Assembly (NCBI RefSeq): GCF_901000735.1
Contig: NC_081545.1
Location: 24,521,780 to 24,585,779 of the forward strand
Reading direction: 5' to 3'
From: Corylus avellana
Taxonomy: Eukaryota > Streptophyta > Magnoliopsida > Fagales > Betulaceae
Length of the DNA stretch: 64,000 bases
The notes beneath the pieces are model-generated. The model had not been told where the DNA came from and did no database searches. It saw only the letters and a list, made by a program, of their open reading frames with translations. Of the stretch, positions 24,721-35,597 are shown piece after piece; the first letter of the stretch is position 1, and each line of letters begins with the position of its first letter. The translations under genes and the position numbers were made by a program.

Positions 24721-25783
24721 ATTATATATTATATATTATTACTAATTTACTTCCAAGCAATAAAAGCCCAGAAAATAAAATAACACCAAGCAAGAAAATA
24801 AAATAATATAAGGAGACAAAACGTATAAGGGAAGGAAAAATTAAAAAATACAAAGCACAAAGTATAAACTTTTATAATATATTTAATTTGCAATTTTCGT
24901 CAGAATTGGCTGAATATAAAAAATAAAAATAAAAAAGACATAATTTTTTTTTTTCTCAATAAAATCACACCACGACACCATCAAAGAAGCGTGATAAACG
25001 TCGTCTTATTAGACAAAAGCTGGAAAACAACGTCAATAAAGTACTACTTTTAATAATGTCACGAGTTTGAATTATGTAGGGGGGGCATTAAGAGTTGTGT
25101 ATTATAGGAGTGGTTTTCATGTGAGATTGATTATACAAATATTTTATACAAATGCTGATTTAATTGAAAAAGATAACAGTTTGTTTGTGTAGAGAGCTAA
25201 GGAAAACAAAGCATATAGGTTAGTGGTTGGCCAGCTAGTTCGTAGCTGTTCTTTTGTGTGTTTTAAGAATTCGCTGTATTTGACACTCTGCCATAGGATA
25301 TGGTTTGTGTTTCTAACTTTCTTTGGTGTGAAAAACCAAGCAGCAAAAAACTCCAATCACAAGGGAGTATCTTCAAATTCTTTAAACTAACATTTTAGTT
25401 AGGGATTGTTCATTTTGTAATTTGTTGGTCCAAGCGATTCAGTATTCACTCTTTGATCCATCATTGAATTTGACTATGATATCAATTAATAAGTGAATAA
25501 TTTTTAAACGCTTAAGGAGATAGATTGTTAGGATTCTATAAAGGATAATCCTCGTCAACAGTTTTGAATTCCAAAGACAACTTTCATCAAGACTCTTCAA
25601 CGGATTCAATTACAAGTAACAATAGATTTGAAGTCAAACACTTGTAGATATAGTTCACTCCTTGATTAGCGGTAGATAAGTTACCATTGTATATCAGATT
25701 ATCGCTAGAAGTTATTGTATTTCATTCAATTGTAACTACGTTCACTATAAGAAAGCGACTTGGGTGTACTTGTTGTACAAAAG
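24721..25783. other. Intergenic, nothing recognised
   Basis: AT-rich DNA upstream of fructokinase. I see no gene, no paired termini and no recognisable retroelement domain. Confidence 0.4.
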
Positions 25784-26175
25784 TCACATTTTGCGCCATC
25801 AATAAGAAGCTGACACATTAGCCAATTTTATTAAACTTATACTTAAAATAAAAACCCAACCACACCAGATTATACTCTAGATAAAAAAAAAAAAAAAAAT
25901 TAAAACTCAGCCACCTCATGGCCTATGGGGTGGTCGGCGAGCCACCCTAGAGACCACCCCAAGTGGGGGAGGGGTGGCCAGCCAACCAGCCCTTCAATTG
26001 TTTTTTTTTTTTTATAAACAATTAATTTTTTATTTCATATGTGATATAATCTAGTGTAGTTAAGCTTTCCTTTTCTTTCTTTCTTTCTAAAAAAAAAAAA
26101 AAAAAAAAACTTAAGTTTGGTAAGTTTAGCTTATGTGTCAACTTCTGATTGGTTGCACAAAACTCACATTTTGTG
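25784..26175. mobile_element. MITE with CCACC-rich GC core
   Basis: The outer parts are imperfect inverted repeats: left 'aagaagctgacacattagcc', right reading inverse as 'agaagttgacacataagc'. The words 'gtacaaaagtcacattttg' and 'gcacaaaactcacattttg' bound it as approximate direct repeats. The core (25915-25995) is a GC-rich 'gggtggtcggcgagccaccc' block, like that at 5745-6085. Confidence 0.55.
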
Positions 26176-26289
26176 CATTCTCCCTATATAAGTTATTCTC
26201 TCACTATAAATATAATTGACCTTTGCTCAATTATGCAAGGCAGGACAATAACATATTCAGTTTTTCTATATGATATTAGAGCCATAATG

Positions 26290-26880
26290 ACTAACGTCAG
26301 TTCTCTTCCGCAATCCATTTCCATGGCAACCACTCCCGTTATGACCTTCACCCACTATCAAACCCTGCCACTTGCTTCACCAACTTCAATTCCGTCAAGC
26401 TCACACAAGATAACTACCCAACTTGGTTGCCTCAAATTATTCTCACCTTTGAGGTGGGAACCTCTTCAGTTATGTTGATGGGTCATTCCTATGGCGACCT
26501 CAAACCATTACCAATGAAAGAGATGGAGTTTCCTCCATTCAACCCACTCGAGGATACGTGTACTGGAAAATGCAAGATCAACTCATCCTTAGGGCCATCA
26601 ATTATGCCATATTAAAGAAAATGATCTCTCATATCACCAGATGCACTACCTCTAGACAAGCTTGGACCACATTGGAGACCCTATTCACGTCTCATTCTAG
26701 GGCACGCACCTTCCATGTGCACCTTCAACTTGCCACATTGAAGAAAGGAAACTCCTCAATTGCCAATTATTTCCAAAAATTTCAAGCCCTTGTTGATGCC
26801 TTGGCTGTTGTGGATCAACCTATTAATGAATTTGAGAAGCAATCTTTTTGTTCGCTAATCTTGGTTCTAAATATGACCCT
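26290..26880 (+). pseudogene. Copia retrotransposon gag remnant
   Basis: Plus-strand text of the Copia gag N-terminal and UBN2-type region is split across frames. One frame carries 'LTQDNYPTWLPQI', then another 'TTSRQAWTTLETLFTSHS' and 'LATLKKGNSSIANYFQKF', so frameshifts have killed it. Just upstream, 'tgatattagagcc' (about 26270) looks like a decayed initiator-Met primer site. The frame is cut exactly where the Gypsy LTR begins at 26881. Its likely continuation is the Copia RT at 34569-35330. Confidence 0.75.
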
Positions 26881-27576
26881 TGATGCAGCCTGACTAAGTG
26901 GAAGCGATTAAAAGAATACAAGAATAAGGATAAATAATTCTTAAATCTTGAGTCTATCAAGGATCTGAAAATTCTTCTCAAAACTATAGAGTCTATCTAA
27001 GTTTTCAAGAAAAATATGAAGAAAACTCCTTTGAGTAATTCTTGTTAAAAGAAAACTGATCAAATAACATAAACTGTCTTTTCAAGATGCTATAATCATA
27101 TATTTATAGCCCCAATACTCCTAATACTAATAAAGGACGGAATTAGAGCTCCAACAACCCTAATCCTAGCAAAACAAGTAAACTAAGTCGGTTTAAAGCA
27201 AATAACAACGAAAAATTAACATAAAATTCCCCGAGTGCGCTCGATCGCAGGTATAGTGTGATCGATCGCATTACTAGGGACTTGTGCGCTTGAACATGCG
27301 CTCGTTCGTAGGCTCGGTCGCAGTTCCAGGGACTTGTGCGCTTGATCATGCGTTTAATCGCAGAGGCAGGGGGTATCTGTCGCAGTTCCAGGGACTATCT
27401 TCTCCATATCAGGTGTACTACGCTCGATCGCAATTAAAGTGCAATCGATCGCAGTTCCAGGGACTACTTCCTTTGCAGCGCAAGTCTGGGATCGTGTCAC
27501 CATCTTCCGGGGCGTCTTCACACATTCATCCATTCAGGTCTTCCTCATATACTCCTAGGCATTACAGTCTACATCA
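26881..27576 (-). mobile_element. 3' LTR of a Ty3/Gypsy element (696 bp)
   Basis: Read on the minus strand it starts 'tgatgtagac' after a polypurine tract (ggggagga) and ends 'ggctgcatca', so the termini are inverted (TGATGTAG / CTGCATCA). It contains a TATA-like 'ctataaatatatg' (around 27097-27109) and an array of 'gcgatcgagcgca' words. The integrase frame runs slightly into the LTR. The matching 5' LTR is missing. Confidence 0.7.
27232..27455. repeat. CGATCG-core repeat array in Gypsy LTR
   Basis: About eight degenerate copies of 'gcgctcgatcgca' are mixed with four copies of 'agttccagggact' or 'tagggact'. The same 13-mer recurs at 33018-33080 and 34185-34360 in an element of another lineage. 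Confidence 0.8.
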
Positions 27577-30500
27577 TCCTCCCCAGGTTGAACAGAATTC
27601 GGCCTCGAATTCGCATCTCCTCCGATGAATCTTCCATAAATGGCACAAGATGCTTGATATTAAAAACATCGAACGTCTTGATATGGCTGGGCAATTTCAG
27701 CTGATAAACATTGGGGTTGATCTTCTTCATAATCTCCACTGGACCAATCTTGCGAGCCGCTAATTTATTGTACTCACCAATACGAAATCTATCTTTGGTT
27801 AGCACCACCCATACAAAATCACTGATAAGCGCCAAATGTTGCACATTCAAACCCCTTAATTTGCATATGTTAATTCCTTAGCGTTGTTATTTGTTTGATT
27901 TTGTTTTGTTTTTGTGTTTCCAGGTTATAAATAAAGATGCAATTAATTCCATTCATTTTGGGCTTAAAAGCACACTTTGAGAAGACCTAGAAGATATGAT
28001 TAAGCTTAACCAATCATGGTTAAGTTTAATCAAATAAAGGAAGGGATTAATTCGGAATTTCTCAAATTGGAGTCAAAATCGGATTGGATTCAATTTTGGA
28101 TTCTGCATACGTCTCGGTATTTTGGCCATAACTTTCAGTTAAAATATCCGATTGAGGTGATTCAAGCGGCAGTGGAAAGCTAACTCAAATTTCTACAAAT
28201 CATTGTGAAATAGAATTTTCCTAATTCGGAGCTCCGCAATGCCAAAATCGCCCCGCAAGATAGGAACGCAATTCTGGGCGAATCCTATTCCGATTTGGAC
28301 TTAGGTTTTCTTTATCCTAATTGGACTTGGACTTAAATCTCCGAAATTTCTAGGTTTCCTAGGGCTTCTAGGACTGGCTTGCTCTCTATAAATAGACCCT
28401 TAACCTTCAAGAGAAGGTGTGCTTAGTTTTAGATACAAAAATCTTCTTGGAGGCTTGACAAGTTGAAGAGGAGATAATCCATGGCAAGAGGCCATCCTAG
28501 CACCCCTATGAGCGGCTAAACCCCTTTGTGGGGTATTGATGAAACCCTATCCAAGCACAATGGTTTGATTGTATTAATTGCTAGATTTTCAATTTATGCA
28601 TGTTGATTGTATAACTATGAGGATTGCTACAATTGATTTATGTTCTTCATATTAAATGCAATTGTTCTTAAATTTCAAAATCAATATTTGTGAAATTCTT
28701 CTCTTGTCTTAGAAAGTATTTTACTTTTATTGATCTCAAATCATTCTTGTTTTCTGTGATTATGAGAATGATGGTTATACAATGGGTTTAATTGACATAT
28801 GATCAATAGGATTTGATAGGCCATGCCTAGGGAAGACGGATTGTACTACACCCTAGTTTAGTGTAATTTAGGTAGACAGTCCGTGCCAACCGAAGATGGG
28901 TTACACTTATTCATTGATTGTGTGTATCCTGTTAAAGAATTTGATAATTTATACCTAGGGAAGACGGGTCGTACCGCATCTTAGTGGTTAGGTGGACGAT
29001 CCGTGCCAACCGAAGATAGATTATGCTTATTCTTTAATAAGGTAGTTTCTTGTTTATTTATAACATGCATAGAATGAATTTCTGGGATTAATTATGATTA
29101 GCCATTGTTGTGCGGATAGAGGTGAAGTCAATACCCTACTCTCTCTCTCATCTATTTACTCTTTTTATTTCCGTTTATTTTATGAACATTAAATTCACAC
29201 AAACAAATCATTCTCTTTTAGTTAAGTTAATTTTAATCTTTCGAATTTTGATAATTAAACCCCTGCAGTCCTTGAGGTTCGACACCCTCTCTATAGCCGT
29301 ATCCTACAAAGATTCGTCCTATTACGAGTGGTTATTTTTATAATTGATATTTTTGGGCACAAAAATACCATATCAATCACCTTCTTCAAATTCCAAAGCA
29401 CGCCGCTTCTTGTCTGCATCTGCCTTGTACTTTGCCGTGGATTCTTCTAGGTTCTTGATGGTTAACTTGTGGCCCTTTTTGTATATGTGCAATAAGGTTC
29501 TCCGCCTTGGTGTGTATTCGCTTGAAATCAGGGAGAGGTGCTAAATCTAATGGTGCCCGAGGATTACTCCTATAGATAATGGTGAACGGACTAAGGCCGG
29601 TGCTCCAGTTGATGGATCAATTGTAGGCAAACTAAGGTTGGTACAACTGCTGGTCCCATGACTTGAGGTGCTGACCCACTAAGCTTCGAAGCAACGCTCC
29701 CAATGGCCGATTAACAACTTTTGTTTGCCCGTCTGTTTGTGGATGGTAAGCGCTACTGAAATCAAGTTTCATGTGAGATAACTGCCACAAGCACCGCCAA
29801 AAGTGGCTAAGGAATCGCGTGTCGCGGTCGGAAACTATGGGCAATGGAAGGCCGTGGAGGCGGTATACTTCTCAAAAATATAATTGCGCCACGTTCACGG
29901 CATCGGCAATCTTTTCACACGCAATAAAATGAACCATCTTAGAAAATCGACCAACTACTACAAAGATGGAATCATTACCTTTTTGGGTCCGAGGTAAACC
30001 CAACACAAAGTTCATGCTCACGTTAGTCCATGGACCCTCCAGAATAGGCGGTGGCATATATAAACCGGCATTTGTAACCACTCCTTTTGATACTTGGCAC
30101 ACCCTACAACAGCGCACCAACTCCTCCATCTCCTTTCTCATGCTTGGCCAATAAAACTTCTTCGCCACCAACTGGAAAGTTTTGTCCCGCCCCATGTGCC
30201 CTTCATTGTGGCACTCTTGAATAATCTGTAACTGAAGACTACCCTCGGGGATGCATAGCTGAGTGCCCTTGAAGAGGAACCCATTATGCAGCCCAAAATC
30301 ACTTCGATTTCCCAACAACACATCATCAACAATAGGGCCAAAAAGAGGCTCGGTCGATAAAGAATCATTTGAAAGGTCAAAACCAATTACCTCATTTGCC
30401 ATGGTGGTCAAGAGTGTCGACTTCCGGCTAAGGGCATTGGCCACTTTGTTCAAAGCTCTCGACTTGTGTTTGATGGTGAAAGAGAATTGTTGTACATTTG

Positions 30501-32330
30501 CAGCCCATTTTGCATGCCGAGAGGAGAGTTTATCTTGACTATTGAGGTGCTTCAACGCCTCATGATCTGAGTACAAGATAAAATCATTGTAGGCAAGGTA
30601 GGAACTCCAATGCCTCAATGATTGCACCAATGCGTAAAACTCCACGTCGTAGGTGCTATAATTGAGCCTTGAGCCACTCAACTTTTCACTAAAGAATGCC
30701 ACCGGTCTTCCCCCTTGACTCAAAACCGCTCCAATGCTAACTTTGGAAGCGTCACAATGCAACTCAAATGGCAATTCAAAATCCAGAAGGACAAGTAGCG
30801 GGGCCGTCAACAACTTGATTTTCATCAACTCAAATGCTACGGTAGCCGCCTCACTCCAAGAGAATTTCCCTGCCTTCATGCACTCCATGATAGGTGCCAT
30901 GATGGTGCTAAAATTATGATTGAAACGCCTATAAAAGGAACCCAATCCATGGAAACTCCTTACCTCGTGTAATGTCGTAGGAATGGACCAATCCCGAACG
31001 GCCACCACTTTTGCTTCGTCCACTGCCAACCCGTCTTTAGACACCACATAGCCAAGCAAAAGCACCGAATCTGTCATGAATGAGCACTTGGCCGGTGATG
31101 CGTAGAATTGCTATTTCCGGAGCACTTGAAGTACTTCCCTCACATGTTGAATGCGTGTTTCTCTAGGGCTGTAAATGAGTGTGTCATCAAAGTATACTAC
31201 GACAAACCTCTCTATAAAAGGCCGAAAAGCTTGGTTCATCACTCTCATGAATGTGCTAGGTGCATTAGATAATCCGAACGGCATCACCAACCATTCAAAG
31301 AGTCTCTCTCGCGTTTTAAACGTTGTTTTCCACTCATCACTTGGTCGCACCTGAATTTGATGATACCCACTCCTTAGGTCTAGCTTGGTAAATATTGTTG
31401 CCCCGTTCAATAGATCTAACAAATCATCCAACCAGGGAATAGGGAACCGATATCTCACGGTGATCTTGTTGATGGCCCTACTATCCACGCACATCCTCCA
31501 TGAACCATCCTTTTTAAGAGTGAGTAAAGCCAGTACCACACATGGACTCAAGCTCTCTCGAATGTGTCTTTTAGATAATAACCTCTCAACTTGTCGTCTT
31601 AACTCTTCATGCTTTTTGGGGCTCATGCGATAGTGTGGTCTATTAGGTAGACTCGATCCTGGCACCAAGTTAATTTGGTGTTATATGTCATGAAGAGGAG
31701 GTAGCTCATCAGATAATTCAACCAGAAATACATCTGCAAAGTCTTCTACTAACCATTTGGCTTCTTCCGGTACCTCTTCTATCTTCTTGCCTTCTTTACC
31801 CACTAGTAGATACCCACAATCCGCTTCTAACATCTTCTTAATGAACTCATGTCTGGCCAACAAAGTTTGACCTGTCCCGGTTGAAGGTTTGGGCCCTTCT
31901 CCAGGATCAGGTAGGAGAGTGAGCTTCACATTGTCCACCAAAAAACTGTATGTATTCTTCCTTCCGTCATGATGCGCATTCCTATCAAATTGCCATGGCC
32001 TCCCGAATAGTATATGGCATGCATCCATCGCCACCACATCACACCACACCTTATCCTTATATCTCTTCCCAATTGAAAAATTCACAAGGAAACGTTTAGA
32101 TACAATTACTTCATTCCCTTTCTTGAGCCACTCCAAGTGATATGGTGTATGGTGCTTCTCTGTTGCAAGGCCCAACTTCTAAACCGCTTCTTCATCCACG
32201 ACGTTCTCACAGCTGCCCCCATCAATAACAAGTTTGCACCATTTTCCTCCAACCGTGCAAATTGTGTGGAAAAGATTATGGCGCTGCCCATCGTCCCCCT
32301 CCACCTTCCGAGGTGTATAACATATCCTCC
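27577..32330 (-). pseudogene. Ty3/Gypsy (chromovirus-type) pol, broken
   Basis: Minus-strand order is protease (Asp-Gly-Gly-Ser site at about 32221), reverse transcriptase ([11 protein letters not shown] catalytic box in the 31668-31111 frame), RNase H (LHCDASKVSIGAVLSQGG), integrase HHCC zinc region and core (SAYHPQTDGQT near 29740), then an integrase C-terminus with FDVFNIKHLVPF (27850-27577). In-frame stops occur near 32178, at 31683-31681, 31113-31111, 29874-29872 and 29634-29632. A solo LTR (27823-29375) splits the integrase C-terminal part. Gag and the 5' LTR of this lineage are absent; Athila-like gag is joined instead near 32330. The element is dead. The RT and integrase text match plant Gypsy strongly; the exact clade is an inference. 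Confidence 0.9.
27823..29375 (+). mobile_element. Solo LTR (1553 bp), Athila/Tat-like
   Basis: Starts 'tgataagcgccaaat' and ends 'aaaaataccatatca', so it has TG...CA ends and a TGATA/TATCA inverted terminus. A perfect 5-bp duplication 'atcac' lies at 27818-27822 and 29376-29380. There is no internal coding domain and no second copy of the ends, so a solo LTR left by LTR-LTR recombination fits. Its first 70 bases resemble the start of the LTR at 33201-34568 (TGxTAAGxGCCAAA, then 'ccttagcgttgtta' versus 'ccttagtgttgtta'). It contains 'cctagggaagacgg' repeats at 28828 and 28957. Confidence 0.85.
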
Positions 32331-32840
32331 TATTGATCAGTCGTAAATTGTTGTTGCGAAGTTACTAGGGTGCATAGCATACTCTCCAGGTTATCCAGCT
32401 TTGACTCTTGCTCTTGATTTGCAAATGAATACAAATGACAAGTTTCAGTAGAATGATCAGAATGAGAACATATGGCACATACTTGGAGTTGGGTGGCTGG
32501 CTGAATGGGAGAGATGTTCTGAGTAGTCATAGAGTTTACAATCATATTTAATGTCTTCTGCATCGCAGCCATCTGATGATAGAACTGCGAATATGATTGA
32601 TGATGAAGTTCATTAAATTGTGGAGCATGATTTCTAGGAGCTTGAGCTTGCCATGAGAAATTTGACTATTGGCTTCAGGTTGGGTTGCAGGAATCAAGAT
32701 AGTTGTCGTTCCCCGGTCTAGAGAACGATGTGTTCTTATGTCCATCAATTTTGTTAGAAATTTGTCTCATTGTAAAACATTCTCTAACATGGTGATAAGG
32801 GTCATGGCATAATGAACATAGTCTATGGGGTGTCGGAATG
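32331..32840 (-). pseudogene. Athila/Tat-type Gypsy gag remnant
   Basis: Two CCHC zinc knuckles lie in the same minus frame: CSLCHDPYHHVREC (32818-32777) and CAICSHSDHSTETC (32479-32438). Between them is NFSWQAQAPRNHAPQF, interrupted by stop codons. Such knuckles and the 'NFSW' text are typical of Athila/Tat gag. It is fused at its 3' side, near 32330, to a chromovirus-type protease. Confidence 0.65.
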
Positions 32841-33182
32841 TCTCCCCACATGTTTGAAATTAAAAATAAAAGAACAAAAAGTTAAAATTAAAAGGGAAAA
32901 TAAAAACAAAATTAAAAATAAAACTTACGAAGATGCAGACTCAACTAACCTTGCATGAAATAAAAGAAAAAAAAAATCAGATCTATAATTAGTGCAGTAA
33001 CTGTGCTGCTGTTCGGGTGTGCGATTGATCGCACCGTGAGGTGCGCTCGATCGCACTGGATGGGCGCTTGATCGCACCTCTAGAGGCAAAACAGTACCTG
33101 CGGAAAAACTTAGAAAAAGAGAAAAAAATTAAAACAAAATAAATTAAGGAAAATAATTCCAAACAAAATCAAACAATCCCCG
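32841..33182 (-). mobile_element. Athila/Tat 5' leader with CGATCG repeats
   Basis: Non-coding leader between primer site and gag. It is A-rich on the plus strand and holds three 'gcgctcgatcgcac'-like words at 33018-33080. Confidence 0.55.
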
Positions 33183-33196
33183 ACAACGGTGCCAAA
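33183..33196 (-). other. Primer binding site of Athila/Tat element
   Basis: Minus-strand 'ttggcaccgttgtcgggga' follows the LTR end after a short spacer (agttt). It differs little from the 'tggcgccgttgccgggga' site characteristic of Athila/Tat elements (usually assigned to tRNA-Asp). Confidence 0.7.
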
Positions 33197-33200
33197 AACT

Positions 33201-34568
33201 TGTTGTGCCAAATACTACCTAAACTAATAGATAATATTTAGTATGTTTTATTCGCAAGTGCATAAGATCAAACAATAATATAGTGCAACAAGTATGAGAT
33301 CGATCCCACGAGGATTGTTGATTTTATTTAGAATTGAATAAAAGTATCAAATTGTCACTAAATTGATATTATGAAAAAGAAATAAAAAGATATAAAGATA
33401 AATGAAAGGCATGGTATTAATATCCACCACTAATCATATTTAGATAATATAACAATATGCCAATGATCCAATCATATTATGAATACCTACTGTTTGCCAA
33501 CCTAAGGATATGGGTGTCTACTCCTTAAGTTATTGATTTCCCTAAGCAACAAATTAGGCATGGGTGTCTACTAAGTCGTTCTTTAAGAAAGCATAAAACT
33601 GTGAAAATCGACAAACACATAAGGCCTAGGGCATGGGTATCTACTCCTGGTTCCCCATGTTGATTACCAAAGAACCCAGTGTGGATTTCTTTTGTTACTC
33701 TTCTTAAACCTAAGACTAGATCATCCAAATTGATTTAATTAACTAATCCATACCACATGCATATAATGGCCAATCATATACATATAAGGAATTCAAGAAA
33801 ACAGGAGTTAATCAAGTTAAGCAACACAATATAATTATCACAAAGGTGCCAATATTGAAATATTAAGTAAACATAATTATGGCTTCAATTTAGCCCTCCT
33901 TAAAAGTTAGTTACACATATTTAAAATAAAACTAAAAAGAAAAGAGAAAGAAAGAACCGAAAACCACTCCTAGAAGTAGCCTCCAATTCCTCTCTCCAAA
34001 GTTGTATCTATTCCCAGATTCCTATTCTAAAGGTTTAGAGGTCTTATTTATAAGCTTAGGAATACTTTAGAAAACCTAAAAACCCTAGTAAAATCATAGG
34101 GTTTAGTCCTAGTGCAACTAGGACTAGAAAAACCCTAATATGGAAACAAAGGGAGTATGGCCGTAGCTTCTGGAATTCTCCAACGCACGGGTGCGCTCGA
34201 TCGTTGCCCGTGTGCGCTCGATCGCATCGTTGTGATCAATCGTATGCCTTCTGCGCTCGATCGTAATGCGATCGAGTTTTCTTTTGTGCGCACAAGCGCA
34301 CACCTCGCTCTTCACGTCTGGACCTCTCTAGAAGTGCGCTCGATCGCAGGGGACGATCGCACTACCAAAATGCTTTTGCTTGCTTCAAGTCTTCTAGCTT
34401 TTTTCCAATTTTATCCTTTAAGTCCGATACTTCTAGGAATGCTTTCTTTTCTTCCAAAGACCTATAAAACAAAGAAAATATAAAAAGAAAGTAAAATCGC
34501 ACAAACTAACAACACTAAGGAAACATATAAGTTTAACGGCTAAAATATGAATATTTTGGCACTTAACA
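33201..34568 (-). mobile_element. 5' LTR of Athila/Tat-like element (1368 bp)
   Basis: On the minus strand it runs from 'tgttaagtgccaaaatatt' to 'gtatttggcacaaca', with TGTT...AACA termini. The primer site follows directly. An array of 'gcgctcgatcg' words occupies 34185-34360. Its outer edge abuts the Copia RT remnant at 34569 exactly, as expected for an insertion into that Copia. Confidence 0.8.
34185..34360. repeat. CGATCG-core repeat array in Athila-like LTR
   Basis: At least six variants of 'gtgcgctcgatcgca' within 175 bp. This is the same motif as in the chromovirus-type LTR at 27232-27455. Confidence 0.8.
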
Positions 34569-35330
34569 GACTTTCACCAATAGGCTGGTGTGGATTACAC
34601 CGAAACATACAAACTAGTTGTTAAACCAACAATGATACGCTTGGTTTTATCTATTGCCATTTCATTTGGATGGTCCATAAGGCAAATTAATATACAAAAT
34701 GTCTTTCTATAGGAAACTTATTTGAAGAGATTTATATGTCTCAACTTTTGGAGTTTTCTCATCCCCAATATTAGAATCATGTGTGTCGGATTCAAAAGGC
34801 TCTCTATGGCTTAAAACAAGCCCCTCGAGCCCGATTCTCTAAATTGAGCAACAAACTACTAACCCTTGGTTTTTTGGCTTCTAAATTTGACACTTCCCTC
34901 TTTGTGTACAAACTACCTTATTCATCATGTATGTACTAATTTACGTTCACGATATTATAATCACTAGCCCAGACTTAATTAGCTGCCATTGATGAACTTT
35001 TACTTCAACTGGAAATTGAATTTGCTATTAAGAACCTGGGAGACTTGAACTTTTTCTTAGGCATTGAAGTTACTAAAGACAATGATGCTATACTCCTATC
35101 TCAATGCCGATATATACTAGACATCGTCAAACGCACCAACACGTCTGATGCCAAACCAAGTAGCACTCCAATGTCTACTTCCACTCACTTGTATGCGTTT
35201 GAAAGATAAACTTTAGTGATCCTACTCTCTATCACATCACAATCAGTGCACTTCAATATTTATCAATTACTCGACCAGATATTGCATTCACTATCAATTA
35301 TCTTTCCCAGTTCATATATATATTTCCTTC
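34569..35330 (+). pseudogene. Copia reverse transcriptase remnant
   Basis: Plus-strand Copia RT text scattered over frames: AGVDYTETY and VVKPTMIRLVLSIAISFGW at the start, a 'RLSMA*NKP' tract, and [17 protein letters not shown] at the end. Several stops and frameshifts are present. It ends abruptly near 35330 with no RNase H or 3' LTR. Same strand and type as the gag remnant at 26290-26880; probably the other part of one element. Confidence 0.8.
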
Positions 35331-35597
35331 TCTTGCTCAATCATGACTTTTAATATAGATTCTGATAGATGCATTGGATTCAAGCAAAGCATCACAAAGA
35401 TCAAAGACACCCAACAAACACTGCCACCACCACTACCCCAAGAAGATAAATAAGAGAAAGATATCTTTAAGAGAAAGCACTTGAGCCTCCACTTTGACTC
35501 TAAGAAGTCCAAGTATTCTTCCATTACAAAGTATTTGAATCATCATGCAAGGAAATCAAGAATTGGGTTTTGCTTTTGGTGCTCAAGAAAGTCAAGA
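35331..35597. other. Unassigned sequence
   Basis: No gene or recognisable transposon domain is visible between the Copia RT break and the LTR-like block. Confidence 0.3.

Noticed and set aside
27232..27455. CRISPR-like regularly spaced repeats
   Set aside because: Repeats are degenerate, spacing is irregular and the array lies in an LTR of a plant retrotransposon.
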